Shown here one piece after another: positions 45,494 through 54,249 of a DNA stretch of 64,000 nt (its first letter is position 1; each line of letters begins with the position of its first letter). The notes beneath the pieces are model-generated. The model was not told the DNA's origin. It saw only the letters and a list, made by a program, of their open reading frames with translations, and did no database searches. Position numbers and translations under genes: made by a program. The DNA is from Hyphomonas adhaerens MHS-3 (GTDB lineage: Bacteria; Pseudomonadota; Alphaproteobacteria; Caulobacterales; Hyphomonadaceae), in NCBI RefSeq assembly GCF_000685235.1, contig NZ_ARYH01000001.1, positions 1,736,001 through 1,800,000 of the forward strand, written 5' to 3'.

Positions 45494-46078
45494 TCAACCT
45501 GGCATGATCACCGGCACGCCGATCAGGACCCTGTGCAGGTACATGACAAATGCCACATACAGGACGATCCCGCCGACCACCGAGACGATATCAGCCCAGA
45601 GTTTGACGGGCGTCTCCGGCGCCGGGCCCGTGTCACCGCGCCGTTTCACCATGATCCGGTCGAAGACTGCGAAGGTGAGGAAGGCGGTAAACAGCAGGAA
45701 GGCGTTCAGCTGGCCGGTGGCGAAAAAGTGCCCCAGCGCCCAGAGTTTCACGGCCACCAGCATGGGATGTTTCGCCCATTTCTTGATCCGCCCGGCCGGC
45801 AGTTGCGAGGCCACCAGCAGAATGAGGGCAGGCGGCATCAGGGCGAAATTGACATGCTTGCCCCAGCTGGGCGGCGAATAGACAAGGCCCATGCCGCGGG
45901 TTTCGTTGAAGCCGACGCAGATCAGGAAGAAACCGATGATGGAGACGAAAGTGTAGGTCCCCATAAAGGGCCCGTATCCCATCTTCTTCTTGAGGTCCTT
46001 GCCAGGTTCACGTGAGCGCACGGCAGAAAACACGTGCGCGCCGAAAAAGATCACCAGACCGAGAATGAATAACGCCAT
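45494..46078 (-). CDS. NnrU family membrane protein
   Basis: The 194-residue protein has six hydrophobic segments and NnrU features: GAHVFSAVRSREPG at the start, KWAKHPMLVAVKLWALGHFFATG and FAVFDRIMVKRRGDTGP. NnrU proteins are linked to nitrogen-oxide metabolism in denitrifiers, but most copies, like this one, have no denitrification genes beside them. The HPMLVAVKLWALGHFF pattern is also shared with ICMT-like methyltransferases. The gene is divergent from the MddA-like gene across 200 bases. Confidence 0.86.
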   Translation of the reverse strand: MALFILGLVIFFGAHVFSAVRSREPGKDLKKKMGYGPFMGTYTFVSIIGFFLICVGFNETRGMGLVYSPPSWGKHVNFALMPPALILLVASQLPAGRIKKWAKHPMLVAVKLWALGHFFATGQLNAFLLFTAFLTFAVFDRIMVKRRGDTGPAPETPVKLWADIVSVVGGIVLYVAFVMYLHRVLIGVPVIMPG

Positions 46079-46278
46079 GACGGAGGCCCTCCCTTGCGGG
46101 GCACACTAAGGCGGCTTGATGGGCGCGGAAAGGGAATCTTTGCCGAAGTCCGTGGTTTGCGATACTATTCTGTTTCCCAGAGACCGGCGTCTGCCGGGGA
46201 AACTTCCTCGAGACCGTTCGTAGCGAATTTCGCCATTGTCTGCCCTTCCGGGGCGGATCAGCTGGACTGGAGCTCGTC

Positions 46279-47034
46279 ATGTCTGGAATTCTTACGGCAC
46301 TGTACAGTGCCATTTGCTACGTCATCTTCTTTTTGACGTTCCTTTACGCCATCGGTTTTGTCGAAAACGCCGTCGTGCCAAAAACAATCGACAGCGGAAC
46401 GCCGGGGCCATTCCTCCCATCCTTGCTGATCAACGCCGTGCTGCTGAGTGTTTTCGCCGTCCAGCACAGCCTCATGGCCCGGCCGAAATTCAAGGCGGCC
46501 TGGACGCGAATTGTTCCGCAGCCGGCAGAGCGGAGCACCTATGTCCTGTTCACCAGCCTGGCCCTGATCCTGTTGTTCTGGCTCTGGCAGCCCATGCCAC
46601 AGACCATGTGGGAAACGCAGGGAGGCCTGGCGCAGTTCCTGTTCGTTTTATCGCTGCTCGGCTGGGCCATGGTCCTGGTCAGCACGTTCCTGATCAGCCA
46701 TTTCCATCTCTTCGGCCTGCATCAGGGGTTTGCCCGGATGATGGGCTATGAACCAGCAGGCGGTCCGTTCGTCACGCCGCTGTTCTATAAATATATCCGT
46801 CACCCGATCTATGCGGGCTTCATCATCGCCTTCTGGTCAGCCCCTGTCATGAGCCTGGGCCACCTTGTCTTCGCGGTTGCGACAACCGGCTATATCCTGA
46901 TCGGCATCTGGTTCGAGGAACGCGACCTGACCACGCATTTCGGTGAGCGCTACACGCTTTATCAGAAGGATGTGGGGATGCTTGTGCCGAAAGTCGGGCG
47001 GGGCGGCCGGGGGCATTCGCCGACGGTGGAATAG
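46279..47034 (+). CDS. mddA: MddA-like methanethiol S-methyltransferase
   Basis: The 251-residue protein has six hydrophobic helices and C-terminal motifs YIRHPIYAGFIIAFWSAP and LIGIWFEERDLTTHFGERY of the ICMT/phospholipid-methyltransferase fold. VFAVQHSLMARPKFK and HLFGLHQGFARMM match the MddA subgroup, which makes dimethyl sulfide from methanethiol and SAM. GGAGCT precedes the ATG. The NnrU gene next door belongs to the same membrane methyltransferase superfamily. Assignment to MddA rather than a general isoprenylcysteine-like methyltransferase is by motif memory. Confidence 0.8.
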   Translation: MSGILTALYSAICYVIFFLTFLYAIGFVENAVVPKTIDSGTPGPFLPSLLINAVLLSVFAVQHSLMARPKFKAAWTRIVPQPAERSTYVLFTSLALILLFWLWQPMPQTMWETQGGLAQFLFVLSLLGWAMVLVSTFLISHFHLFGLHQGFARMMGYEPAGGPFVTPLFYKYIRHPIYAGFIIAFWSAPVMSLGHLVFAVATTGYILIGIWFEERDLTTHFGERYTLYQKDVGMLVPKVGRGGRGHSPTVE

Positions 47035-47043
47035 GGCCGGGGC

Positions 47044-47292
47044 TTATTCGCCTTCGCCGTCCTTGATCCAGACTTCGACCTTGCCCTTCAGCTTCAAGGT
47101 CAGCGGCTTGCCCTTGCGGTCAAGCGCCTTGCCGGCGGCCACTTTGATCCAGCCTTCGGAGATGCAGTATTCCTCGACATTGGTTTTTTCCGTGCCGTTG
47201 AACAGGACACCGATCTCCTTCTGGAGCAGGTCCGGATCGTGGAACGGGCTATCGGGGTCGACGCAGAGGCGGTCGGGAAGCTGGTCAGTCAT
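47044..47292 (-). CDS. DUF3297 family protein
   Basis: The 82-residue protein starts MTDQLPDRLCVDPDSPFHD and contains VLFNGTEKTNVEEYCISEGWIKV and KALDRKGKPLTLKLKGKVE, the DUF3297 pattern. It is cytosolic and of unknown function; the family is common in proteobacteria. It converges with the MddA-like gene, nine bases away. Confidence 0.9.
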   Translation of the reverse strand: MTDQLPDRLCVDPDSPFHDPDLLQKEIGVLFNGTEKTNVEEYCISEGWIKVAAGKALDRKGKPLTLKLKGKVEVWIKDGEGE

Positions 47293-47419
47293 GGCAGGGG
47301 TTTTAGCGCGGGCCGCGCCAACGGCAAGAGGGAGCAGGCAGGCAAGTTTGCGGCCAGCACGTGCGGCGCCCGTGAAGGCGCTTATGGAAGTCGTCTGAAT
47401 TTCAGGGAGACAGGCCCGG

Positions 47420-47821
47420 TCAGGTTTCCGGCAGGGGCAGGAGTCCGGCGGCCGCCCGGCGGCAGGGGGCAGGCGTCAGGATGGACGGCGCCCGTGCGTC
47501 GGCGCCGCCGCGGCCTTCACCTTGGCGCACAAGGCATTGCAGCCAGGCCGGGGTCAGGAGACGTCCATCGCAGGCCGCCGCGACGCGGTCGCTGGCGTGG
47601 AGGCGAGGCTTCAGCCATGCGCGGTCCGCCTTCTGGAACGGGATCCAATCGATCGAAGTCAGGAAGACACGGCCGTATGGGCTGACGCTCCAGTGATACT
47701 GCACGCCTTTGCCATAGGCCGCCCGGACCGCTGCGCGCAGCAACAGCAGCTGGCCCCATATCAGGGGCCAGATCACGGCAAGGTGTGGCGGGAAGCCGGA
47801 AGGCGGATGCAGGAATGACAT
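47420..47821 (-). CDS. Hypothetical protein
   Basis: I start at the ATG at 47821 (MSFLHPPSGFPPHLAVIWPL). The 133-residue protein has one moderately hydrophobic segment near 14-32, then YHWSVSPYGRVFLTSIDWIP and a less constrained alanine- and arginine-rich C-terminus. The first 65 residues look protein-like and the second half is doubtful. I recognise no family. It is flanked by DUF3297 and the GGDEF-EAL gene on the other strand. Confidence 0.55.
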   Translation of the reverse strand: MSFLHPPSGFPPHLAVIWPLIWGQLLLLRAAVRAAYGKGVQYHWSVSPYGRVFLTSIDWIPFQKADRAWLKPRLHASDRVAAACDGRLLTPAWLQCLVRQGEGRGGADARAPSILTPAPCRRAAAGLLPLPET

Positions 47822-47992
47822 GGCGCCATCCTGAACCGGCCCGTTACCTGTTGGATTGCCGCGCGGGACACGCAATGATTGCAGCAGATCGCGCGAGTTG
47901 GCCGGGGGACATCCCGGCAGCCATCCAACATGTTAAACAGATGCTTAACCAAGCCCGCAAATTCGCGCCCGGAATCCACTGAAGATTAGGGA

Positions 47993-50041
47993 ATGCGGTT
48001 TAGTCAGGAGAGACTAAACCTGGCGGAGAGCATGCTCAAAAGGACGAATATCAATACGTATCGGAGGATGCTGCAAAACGCGCGCACGCCGGAAGAGGCC
48101 GTGACGATGGAGCAGCTGCGGGCGATCTCGCAGAATATTCCAGCGCTCTACCTGATGCTGACGGTTGCGGCCATCGCCCTGGGGGCGACGTTTATTGGCA
48201 ACGCTCCAACCCTCCTGACGGTCGGTGTTCCGGGTATCTTCGTGGCCCTCAGCACCATTCGTCTGGCCTTCTGGAAATTCGGCGACAGTCGGCTGATGCA
48301 TCCGGAAGAGGCACGCACCAAGCTGAAGCAGGTTGAAGTGCTCACGTCGGTCCTGTTCCTTTTCCTGGGTGTCTGGGTCTGGACATTGCTGCCTTATGCC
48401 TCCGGCGAGGAGCGGCTCTACCTGTCCTTCTTTACGGCCTTTACCGGCGCGTCCTCGACCATTTGTGCCATTTCACGGCCGCGGCTTGTCGGCGTGTGCC
48501 TGTTCATGACTCTGGGCGTATTCTGCCTGCTGTTCTTCGACTGGAACGAGCGGTTTTATTTCTACGCAACCATGCAGCTCGGGGTCACTTATCTCGTTTT
48601 CTTCCTTGCGTCGCGGACATACAAAATGCGTCTTGCGCAGTCCGTTGTGCTGCTCAACCGGCTGAACGCAGAAAACCGGCGCTCATCGGAACTGGCGGAC
48701 ACGAACGAGTCGATGGCGTTGACCGACATGCTGACCGGCCTTCCGAACCGGCGGCAATTCTTCCAGGATGTGGAGGCGTCCTATGATCCGAAGACGGATG
48801 AAAAACTGCCGGTGATCGGCCTGATCGATCTGGACGGGTTCAAACCAATCAATGACGTGTTCGGACATACGGCAGGCGATACGGTGCTTGTTGAAACGGC
48901 CCGCCGCCTGAAACGTGTCTTGGGCGACAAGGCAAGTGTTTCCCGTCTCGGCGGCGATGAATTTGCCTATATCCTGCCCAGGACGGTGAGCCAGAAAGAA
49001 GCCAAACGCATCGCCCAGCAGATCGTCAATGCGATGAACGAACCGGTGCAGTTGCCGAACAGGGATACGAGCCGCGTGTCAGCATCCGTTGGCTATTCCT
49101 CGCGGGCGTTCGCTGTAAAGTCTGCTCACGACCTCTTGGAACAGGCCGACTTCGCCCTGTTCCGGGCCAAGGAACACAAGGTGGGGCAGGCAATCGAATT
49201 CTCCGCGAGTCATGCGGAAAGCCAGTTGCGCGAAGCGGTGGTGCACCAGGCACTCAAGAAAGCCGATCTCGAAAAAGAGTTGCGGCTTGTCTTCCAGCCG
49301 ATCGTGAACTCCACCGATGGCGCCGTGAACCGGTGCGAGGCGCTCGCCCGTTGGGACAGCCCGCAACTTGGCTCTGTGCCGCCGCTCGAATTCGTGGCCA
49401 TTGCCGAGAAGATGGGCATGACCCAGCAGCTGACCCGTGTCGTGGTTCGCAAGGCGCTGGAGCAGCTGCGCAGATGGCCTGAACTGCCATCCATGTCGGT
49501 GAACCTGTCGGCCCAGGACATTATCAGCCGCGAGACCAGCGACTCTCTGGTGGCGATGATCCTGGCCGAACCGGAAAGCGTGCGCGAGCGGCTGGTTCTG
49601 GAAGTGACGGAATCGTCGCTGCTGAACGACATGGAAGAAGCGCGCTACAATCTGATGAAGTTCCGCTTCATGGGCCTGAAGATCGCGCTCGACGATTTCG
49701 GCACGGGCTATTCCTCGCTGCGTTACCTTCAGGAACTGGAATTCGACATTGTGAAGATTGACCGCAGCTTCGGCGCCGCGATCAACACCACGGCGCGCGG
49801 CCTCGGACTTGTCGCGACGATCCAGCACCTGTGCCGGTCTCTCGCCATCGAGTGCATCATCGAAGGCATCGAAACACGCGAGCAGCTGGAAACGGCGCGC
49901 AGCGCCGGGTGCCGGCTGGTTCAGGGCTATCTCTATGCCGCGCCGCTGGACGCGCTGGAACTGCACGCCTACCTGACCGGTGAGAAGAAATTCCCGTCAT
50001 ACCGGGAGTTGCTGGAAGGGCCGGCGCGCGACGTCGCCTGA
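47993..50041 (+). CDS. Bifunctional GGDEF-EAL cyclic-di-GMP enzyme with membrane domain
   Basis: The 682-residue protein has about five to six membrane helices over residues 48-205, then a GGDEF domain (TDMLTGLPNRRQFF; LGGDEFAY near 319) and an EAL domain (EALARW near 449, NLSAQ, DDFGTGYSSLRYL, KIDRSF, EGIETREQ). Both active-site signatures are intact, so it may both make and break cyclic-di-GMP. No PAS or HAMP domain is visible; the membrane part may sense a signal. ATG 47993 has only a weak ribosome site; the internal ATG at 48032 has GGAG upstream and could be the true start. Confidence 0.92.
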   Translation: MRFSQERLNLAESMLKRTNINTYRRMLQNARTPEEAVTMEQLRAISQNIPALYLMLTVAAIALGATFIGNAPTLLTVGVPGIFVALSTIRLAFWKFGDSRLMHPEEARTKLKQVEVLTSVLFLFLGVWVWTLLPYASGEERLYLSFFTAFTGASSTICAISRPRLVGVCLFMTLGVFCLLFFDWNERFYFYATMQLGVTYLVFFLASRTYKMRLAQSVVLLNRLNAENRRSSELADTNESMALTDMLTGLPNRRQFFQDVEASYDPKTDEKLPVIGLIDLDGFKPINDVFGHTAGDTVLVETARRLKRVLGDKASVSRLGGDEFAYILPRTVSQKEAKRIAQQIVNAMNEPVQLPNRDTSRVSASVGYSSRAFAVKSAHDLLEQADFALFRAKEHKVGQAIEFSASHAESQLREAVVHQALKKADLEKELRLVFQPIVNSTDGAVNRCEALARWDSPQLGSVPPLEFVAIAEKMGMTQQLTRVVVRKALEQLRRWPELPSMSVNLSAQDIISRETSDSLVAMILAEPESVRERLVLEVTESSLLNDMEEARYNLMKFRFMGLKIALDDFGTGYSSLRYLQELEFDIVKIDRSFGAAINTTARGLGLVATIQHLCRSLAIECIIEGIETREQLETARSAGCRLVQGYLYAAPLDALELHAYLTGEKKFPSYRELLEGPARDVA

Positions 50042-50149
50042 GCCAGCCCGCCGGCCCGCCCGCGGACTCCGGCTTCCCTTGCGTCTCCTCTTGCCGCTTC
50101 GGCAGGGTCGGCGCATGATTTCCGGTATAAAATATACCGGGAGGACATC

Positions 50150-51004
50150 ATGAAAGATCTGGCAGGCAAGGTTGCCTTTGTAACCGGGGCCGCTTCGGGC
50201 ATCGGACTCGGCATCTCCACCGCGTTGGCGCAGGCCGGCGTGAAGGTGATGATGTGCGACATCGAAAAAGATGCGCTGGACGATGCGATCAGTGGACTGA
50301 AGCAGACCAATGCCGATGTCGACGGTGTCATCGCCGACGTCTCGCTGAAGGAACAGCTGCAGGCGGCGGCCGATGCCACGATGGAGCGGTTCGGCCGGGT
50401 GGACATCCTGGTCAACAATGCGGGTGTCGGCGGCGGCGGCCGCTATGGCGAGTGGACCGATGCAGGCTGGAACTGGACCATCGGGGTGAACCTGATGTCG
50501 GTGGTGTGGGGGATCGAGATCTTCGGCCCGCTGATCGAAGCACATGGCGAGGGCGGACAGATCGTGTCGACGGCCTCGATCGCCGGCATGCTGCCGGCCA
50601 CCAACCCGCCCTACAATGTCACCAAGTTCGGCGTTGTGGCGCTCAGCGAAGGCCTGCGGGCAGAGCTGGAGCCGCGCGGTATCGGCGTGTCGGTCCTGTG
50701 CCCGGGATTCATCCGGACAAAGATCATGGAGTCTGCCCGCAATGTACCGGATCGCTTCGCCGGTGCACGCGACACGACGGGGGAGGACGCCGACATGTCC
50801 GATTCCGAATTCGCCGAAATGGCGCGCCAGGCCATCGCGCACGGCATCGACCCGCTCTATGTGGGCGAACTTGTGCGCGAAGGGATTGAAGGCAACTGGC
50901 CCTACATCTTCACGGACACCGAGTTCGAACCTGCCATCATGGAACGCTTCGCCAATGTGAAGGCAGGCTTCGATCTGATCCGTGACCGGATCCCGCGCCA
51001 CTAA
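50150..51004 (+). CDS. SDR family oxidoreductase
   Basis: The 284-residue classical SDR has the TGAASGIGLG cofactor motif, NNAGVGGGG, the catalytic Ser in VSTASIAG near 142 and Tyr155 and Lys159 in PPYNVTKFG. The D37-type acidic residue in MMCDIEKDA suggests NAD rather than NADP. GGGAGGA precedes the ATG. Substrate unknown; possibly an alcohol or steroid-type compound. The sulfotransferase gene follows 79 bases later and may be co-transcribed. Confidence 0.88.
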   Translation: MKDLAGKVAFVTGAASGIGLGISTALAQAGVKVMMCDIEKDALDDAISGLKQTNADVDGVIADVSLKEQLQAAADATMERFGRVDILVNNAGVGGGGRYGEWTDAGWNWTIGVNLMSVVWGIEIFGPLIEAHGEGGQIVSTASIAGMLPATNPPYNVTKFGVVALSEGLRAELEPRGIGVSVLCPGFIRTKIMESARNVPDRFAGARDTTGEDADMSDSEFAEMARQAIAHGIDPLYVGELVREGIEGNWPYIFTDTEFEPAIMERFANVKAGFDLIRDRIPRH

Positions 51005-51083
51005 GGATCTTGTGTCGTGCTGCAGCCATTTGTGCTAGCGCAATAGGCAACACCCGGAAAACCGGGGGCTCAGGGAGGACAGG

Positions 51084-51710
51084 ATGACACTCAAGGTTAT
51101 CAGTGCCGGCTTCGGCCGGACGGGGACGATGTCCCTCAAACTCGCGCTGGAACAACTGGGCCTCGGGCCCTGCCATCACATGATCGAAGTGATCGGGAAT
51201 GGCGAGAAACAGGTGCCGCTGTGGAACGACGCGCTGGCCGGCAAGCCGGACTTCGACGCCATCTATGACGGCTACAATTCGGCGGTGGACTGGCCGTCTG
51301 CTGCTTTCTGGAAGGACCTGGCGGACTATTACCCCGACGCGAAAATCATCCTGTCGTCCCGCTCTGCCGAGAGCTGGTACGGCAGCATTTCCGAGACGAT
51401 CCTCGCCGCGGTCTGGGCGCCGGAGAACTGGCCGCCGCAGGCCGTCGAATGGTTCACCATGGTCAGCAAGGTGCTGGAACGCAGCTTCGATGGCGCAAAG
51501 ACGAAGGAAGAACTGATCGAAGTCTTCAACGCGCACGAAGCCGCCGTGAAGGCCGCCATCCCGGCAGACCGCCTGCTGGTGCATTCGGCCAAGGATGGCT
51601 GGGACCCGCTCTGCGCCTTCCTCGGCATGCCCGTGCCGGACGGCGATTATCCCCGCACCAACAGCAAGGAAGAATTCTTCCAGCACATGACCAAAACCGA
51701 CGATCTGTAG
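51084..51710 (+). CDS. Sulfotransferase family protein
   Basis: The 208-residue protein has the PAPS-binding P-loop GFGRTGTMSLKLALEQLG, then PCHHMIEVI and KIILSSRSAESWYGS, the 3'-phosphate-binding arginine-serine motif. These match the Sulfotransfer_4 (NodH-like, small) family. It transfers sulfate from PAPS to a hydroxyl or amine. CAGGGAGGA precedes the ATG. Substrate unknown. A pentapeptide-repeat gene starts 67 bases downstream on the same strand. Confidence 0.88.
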   Translation: MTLKVISAGFGRTGTMSLKLALEQLGLGPCHHMIEVIGNGEKQVPLWNDALAGKPDFDAIYDGYNSAVDWPSAAFWKDLADYYPDAKIILSSRSAESWYGSISETILAAVWAPENWPPQAVEWFTMVSKVLERSFDGAKTKEELIEVFNAHEAAVKAAIPADRLLVHSAKDGWDPLCAFLGMPVPDGDYPRTNSKEEFFQHMTKTDDL

Positions 51711-51777
51711 ACCGGCAGGTTTACACGCCATCGCCGCGCGCTTACCTGACGCTGTCGGGGCAGCACGGGGCGCACAG

Positions 51778-54249
51778 ATGGCAATATCCCAGAAATGGTG
51801 GGACCGCTGGTGGGACGAGGATTATTCCTGGGACGGTCTGGCGAAGAAGGACTGGGATGGCTGGGTCGTGCCGGAGGATGGCGTTCCGGTGCCGGGCAAA
51901 GTTGGTGTGGACGGCGATCAGGCTACGCTGCAGGATTATTGGCGGCGCGCAGGCCTCGAGGAGGATATCAAGCGTGAGGGGCATACGTGTCCCAAAACGG
52001 GCAAACAGTTCACCCGCATCCACCTGCCCCTGACATTCGAAGATGGCAGCGAGACGCTGAAGGGGAACGACGACAAAGCCTTCCTGGAGGAGGTGTATGA
52101 TGTGCTTCGTTCCGAACTGGCCCGGCCGATCATGGAAACCAAATATCTGGATTGGGGCGAGCTTGAAGGGCCGGACCACCGGATGCAGTGGCGCGGAGTC
52201 GTCCTGCCGCATTTCGACCTTGAAGACCTGTCCGCCCAATCCCGGGACGAGGATGACAGGATTCCCCTCTCCCTGCATGCAATAGATGCCGCCTTCTTGG
52301 GAGACGCTTGGTTCAACAGCGCCGCCTTCTCGGGAGACGTCAGCTTCTACAGCGCCGCCTTCTCGGGAGACGTCAGCTTCTACAGCGCCGTCTTCTCGGG
52401 AGACACTCGCTTCGACAGCGCCGTCTTCTCGGGAGACGCTCGCTTCGACAGCGCCGCCTTCTCGGTAGACGCCAGCTTCTACAGCGCCACCTTCTCGGGA
52501 GTTGCTGAATTCGAGAGCGCCGTCTTCTCGGGAGACGCCATTTTCTACGGCGCCGCCTTCTCGGGAGACGCCGGGTTCAGCAGCGCCGCCTTCTCGGGAA
52601 ACGCTCGCTTCGACAGCGCCTCCTTCTCGGGAGACGCCGGCTTCTACGGCGCCGCCTTCTCGGGAGACGCCGTGTTCAGCAGCGCCGCCTTCTCGGGAAA
52701 GGCCCGCTTCTTCAGCGCTGCCTTCTCGGGAGACGCCAGCTTCAACAGCGCCGCCTTCTCGGGAGTTGCTGAATTCGACAGTGCCGCCTTCTCGGGAAAC
52801 GCCAACTTCGATAGCGCCACCTTCTCGGGACACGCCCGCTTCAACAGCGCGGCCTTCTCTGGATACGCCAGCTTCGAGAGCGTCACGTTCTCGGGAGACG
52901 CCGTCTTCGCCAGCGCCGCCTTCTCGGGAGATGCGATCTTCGAGAGCGCCGCGTTCTCGGGAAACACCAACTTCGATAGCGCCGTCTTCTCGGGATACGC
53001 CATCTTCGAGAGCGCCGCCTTTTCGAGAGGTGCCATCTTCGAGATCGCCACCTTCTCGGGAGATGCTTGGTTCGACAACGCTGCCTTCTCAGAAGACGCT
53101 TGTTTCGCCAGCGCTGCCTTCTCGGGAGAAGCTCATTTCAACTGTGCTGTCTTTTTAGGTGATGCCGATTTCGGCGGGGAGGGGCGCAGCCTGATGAGCG
53201 AGCGGCGTTCCATTCAGCGTTTCGTCGCCAATGGAGCCATGTTTCTGGGGCCCGCCAACTTTTCCAATCGGAACTTTCTGAGTGGGCCTGAGGGTGTTGA
53301 ATCCGATTTCGATGATGCTCACTTTTTCCATCTGTTCAAACTCCATGACAGTTCGCTGCACCGTGGCATCAACTTTGGGAAAGCCCGTGTTGAGTTAGCT
53401 CTGGAGCAGGGGAAGGCTCAGGAGTCTTGTCTGCCAGTCCCCGGTGCGCTGATGGAAGGACTGGAGACTTTGAAGCGGGCTGTTCCGGAAAAGCCGCAGC
53501 CGCCCAAGGAAGATGCGCTTGAATCGAATAAAGAGCAGTATGTGCGAGACGCCTCAAAATGGTCAGCGCTTTATGAAGGTGGCCTTGAGGAATTTCAGGC
53601 GTGGCGGCGGAGTGAGGCGCAGGCTTTTGCGGAAGGTTCGGTCGAAGATCGGAACGAGTACTTTCGCGCTCTGGAAGACTGCTATCGTACCCTGAAGCTG
53701 TTCAATGAAGACAGGCGGGACAGGGTGGAAGAGGGCCGTTTCCACCGGCTGGAACTGATCGCCCGGCGCAGGCGTGGCCGCCCGAAATATACGCCGCTTC
53801 AAATGCTGGCCTTCTGGCAGGAGAAAGAGGGCATCCCGATCTGGGAACGGGTTCTGTCTCACATCTATGGTGGGGCATCCAGGTATGGAAACTCAGTCGT
53901 GTTGCCGATTGTCTGGCTAATTTGCGGTGTTCTGCTGTTCGCCGCGATTTATGCCGCGATGGCATCCTTTCCGCATCACACGCCTACGGTGAGCGAGCTC
54001 GAAAACGCGCTCTCATTTTCGGCAGGCCGGGTGTTGCCATTTGGTCCGTGGGCGGATCCGGAGGCGTGTTCCCGCATTGGACAAATGCTGGAAACAGCGG
54101 GTCGTGAAAATTGCACCGGAGGTGCAATTCACTATGGCACATGGGTGCCGTTTGGCCTGCGCCTGCTGGCGAGCTTTCAGTCGCTGACCGCGATTATCCT
54201 GGCCTTCCTGTCAGGTCTCGCGATCCGGCGGCGGTTCCAGATGAACTAG
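51778..54249 (+). CDS. Pentapeptide-repeat membrane protein
   Basis: The 823-residue protein has three parts. Residues 1-170 are tryptophan-rich at the start (KWWDRWWDEDYSWDGLAKKDW) and of unknown fold. Residues 172-468 are about 27 tandem 11-residue units of the type AFSGDAxFxSA, the Pentapeptide_3 form, expected to make a right-handed beta-helix. Residues 470-823 carry a charged region, then two membrane helices near 707-728 and 795-815. The repeat DNA has a 33-base period with very similar codons. No enzyme motif is visible. The gene's 3' end overlaps the convergent acyl-CoA dehydrogenase by four bases. Confidence 0.85.
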   Translation: MAISQKWWDRWWDEDYSWDGLAKKDWDGWVVPEDGVPVPGKVGVDGDQATLQDYWRRAGLEEDIKREGHTCPKTGKQFTRIHLPLTFEDGSETLKGNDDKAFLEEVYDVLRSELARPIMETKYLDWGELEGPDHRMQWRGVVLPHFDLEDLSAQSRDEDDRIPLSLHAIDAAFLGDAWFNSAAFSGDVSFYSAAFSGDVSFYSAVFSGDTRFDSAVFSGDARFDSAAFSVDASFYSATFSGVAEFESAVFSGDAIFYGAAFSGDAGFSSAAFSGNARFDSASFSGDAGFYGAAFSGDAVFSSAAFSGKARFFSAAFSGDASFNSAAFSGVAEFDSAAFSGNANFDSATFSGHARFNSAAFSGYASFESVTFSGDAVFASAAFSGDAIFESAAFSGNTNFDSAVFSGYAIFESAAFSRGAIFEIATFSGDAWFDNAAFSEDACFASAAFSGEAHFNCAVFLGDADFGGEGRSLMSERRSIQRFVANGAMFLGPANFSNRNFLSGPEGVESDFDDAHFFHLFKLHDSSLHRGINFGKARVELALEQGKAQESCLPVPGALMEGLETLKRAVPEKPQPPKEDALESNKEQYVRDASKWSALYEGGLEEFQAWRRSEAQAFAEGSVEDRNEYFRALEDCYRTLKLFNEDRRDRVEEGRFHRLELIARRRRGRPKYTPLQMLAFWQEKEGIPIWERVLSHIYGGASRYGNSVVLPIVWLICGVLLFAAIYAAMASFPHHTPTVSELENALSFSAGRVLPFGPWADPEACSRIGQMLETAGRENCTGGAIHYGTWVPFGLRLLASFQSLTAIILAFLSGLAIRRRFQMN
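52291..53181 (+). repeat. Tandem array of about 27 33-bp units within the pentapeptide gene
   Basis: Units start with GCCTTCTCGGGAGACGCC or a close variant and repeat every 33 bases, one per 11-residue coil. Variation is concentrated in the third to fifth codons after GGA and in the last three codons, while the core codons repeat almost exactly. Near-identity at silent sites suggests recent expansion or gene conversion. Confidence 0.9.

Noticed and set aside
51742-52833. 363-residue minus-strand ORF with SREGGAVEAGV repeats
   Set aside because: The repeats are the reverse reading of the pentapeptide array, not an independent protein.
52502-53158. 218-residue plus-strand ORF with STAPPSRETP repeats
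   Set aside because: Out-of-frame reading of the same 33-bp array inside the pentapeptide gene.
52291-53181. CRISPR array
   Set aside because: The 33-bp periodicity has no spacers; all of it is coding in one frame.
54109-54129. Terminator-like hairpin AATTGCACC-GGA-GGTGCAATT
   Set aside because: It lies inside the pentapeptide gene 120 bases before the stop and has no T run.
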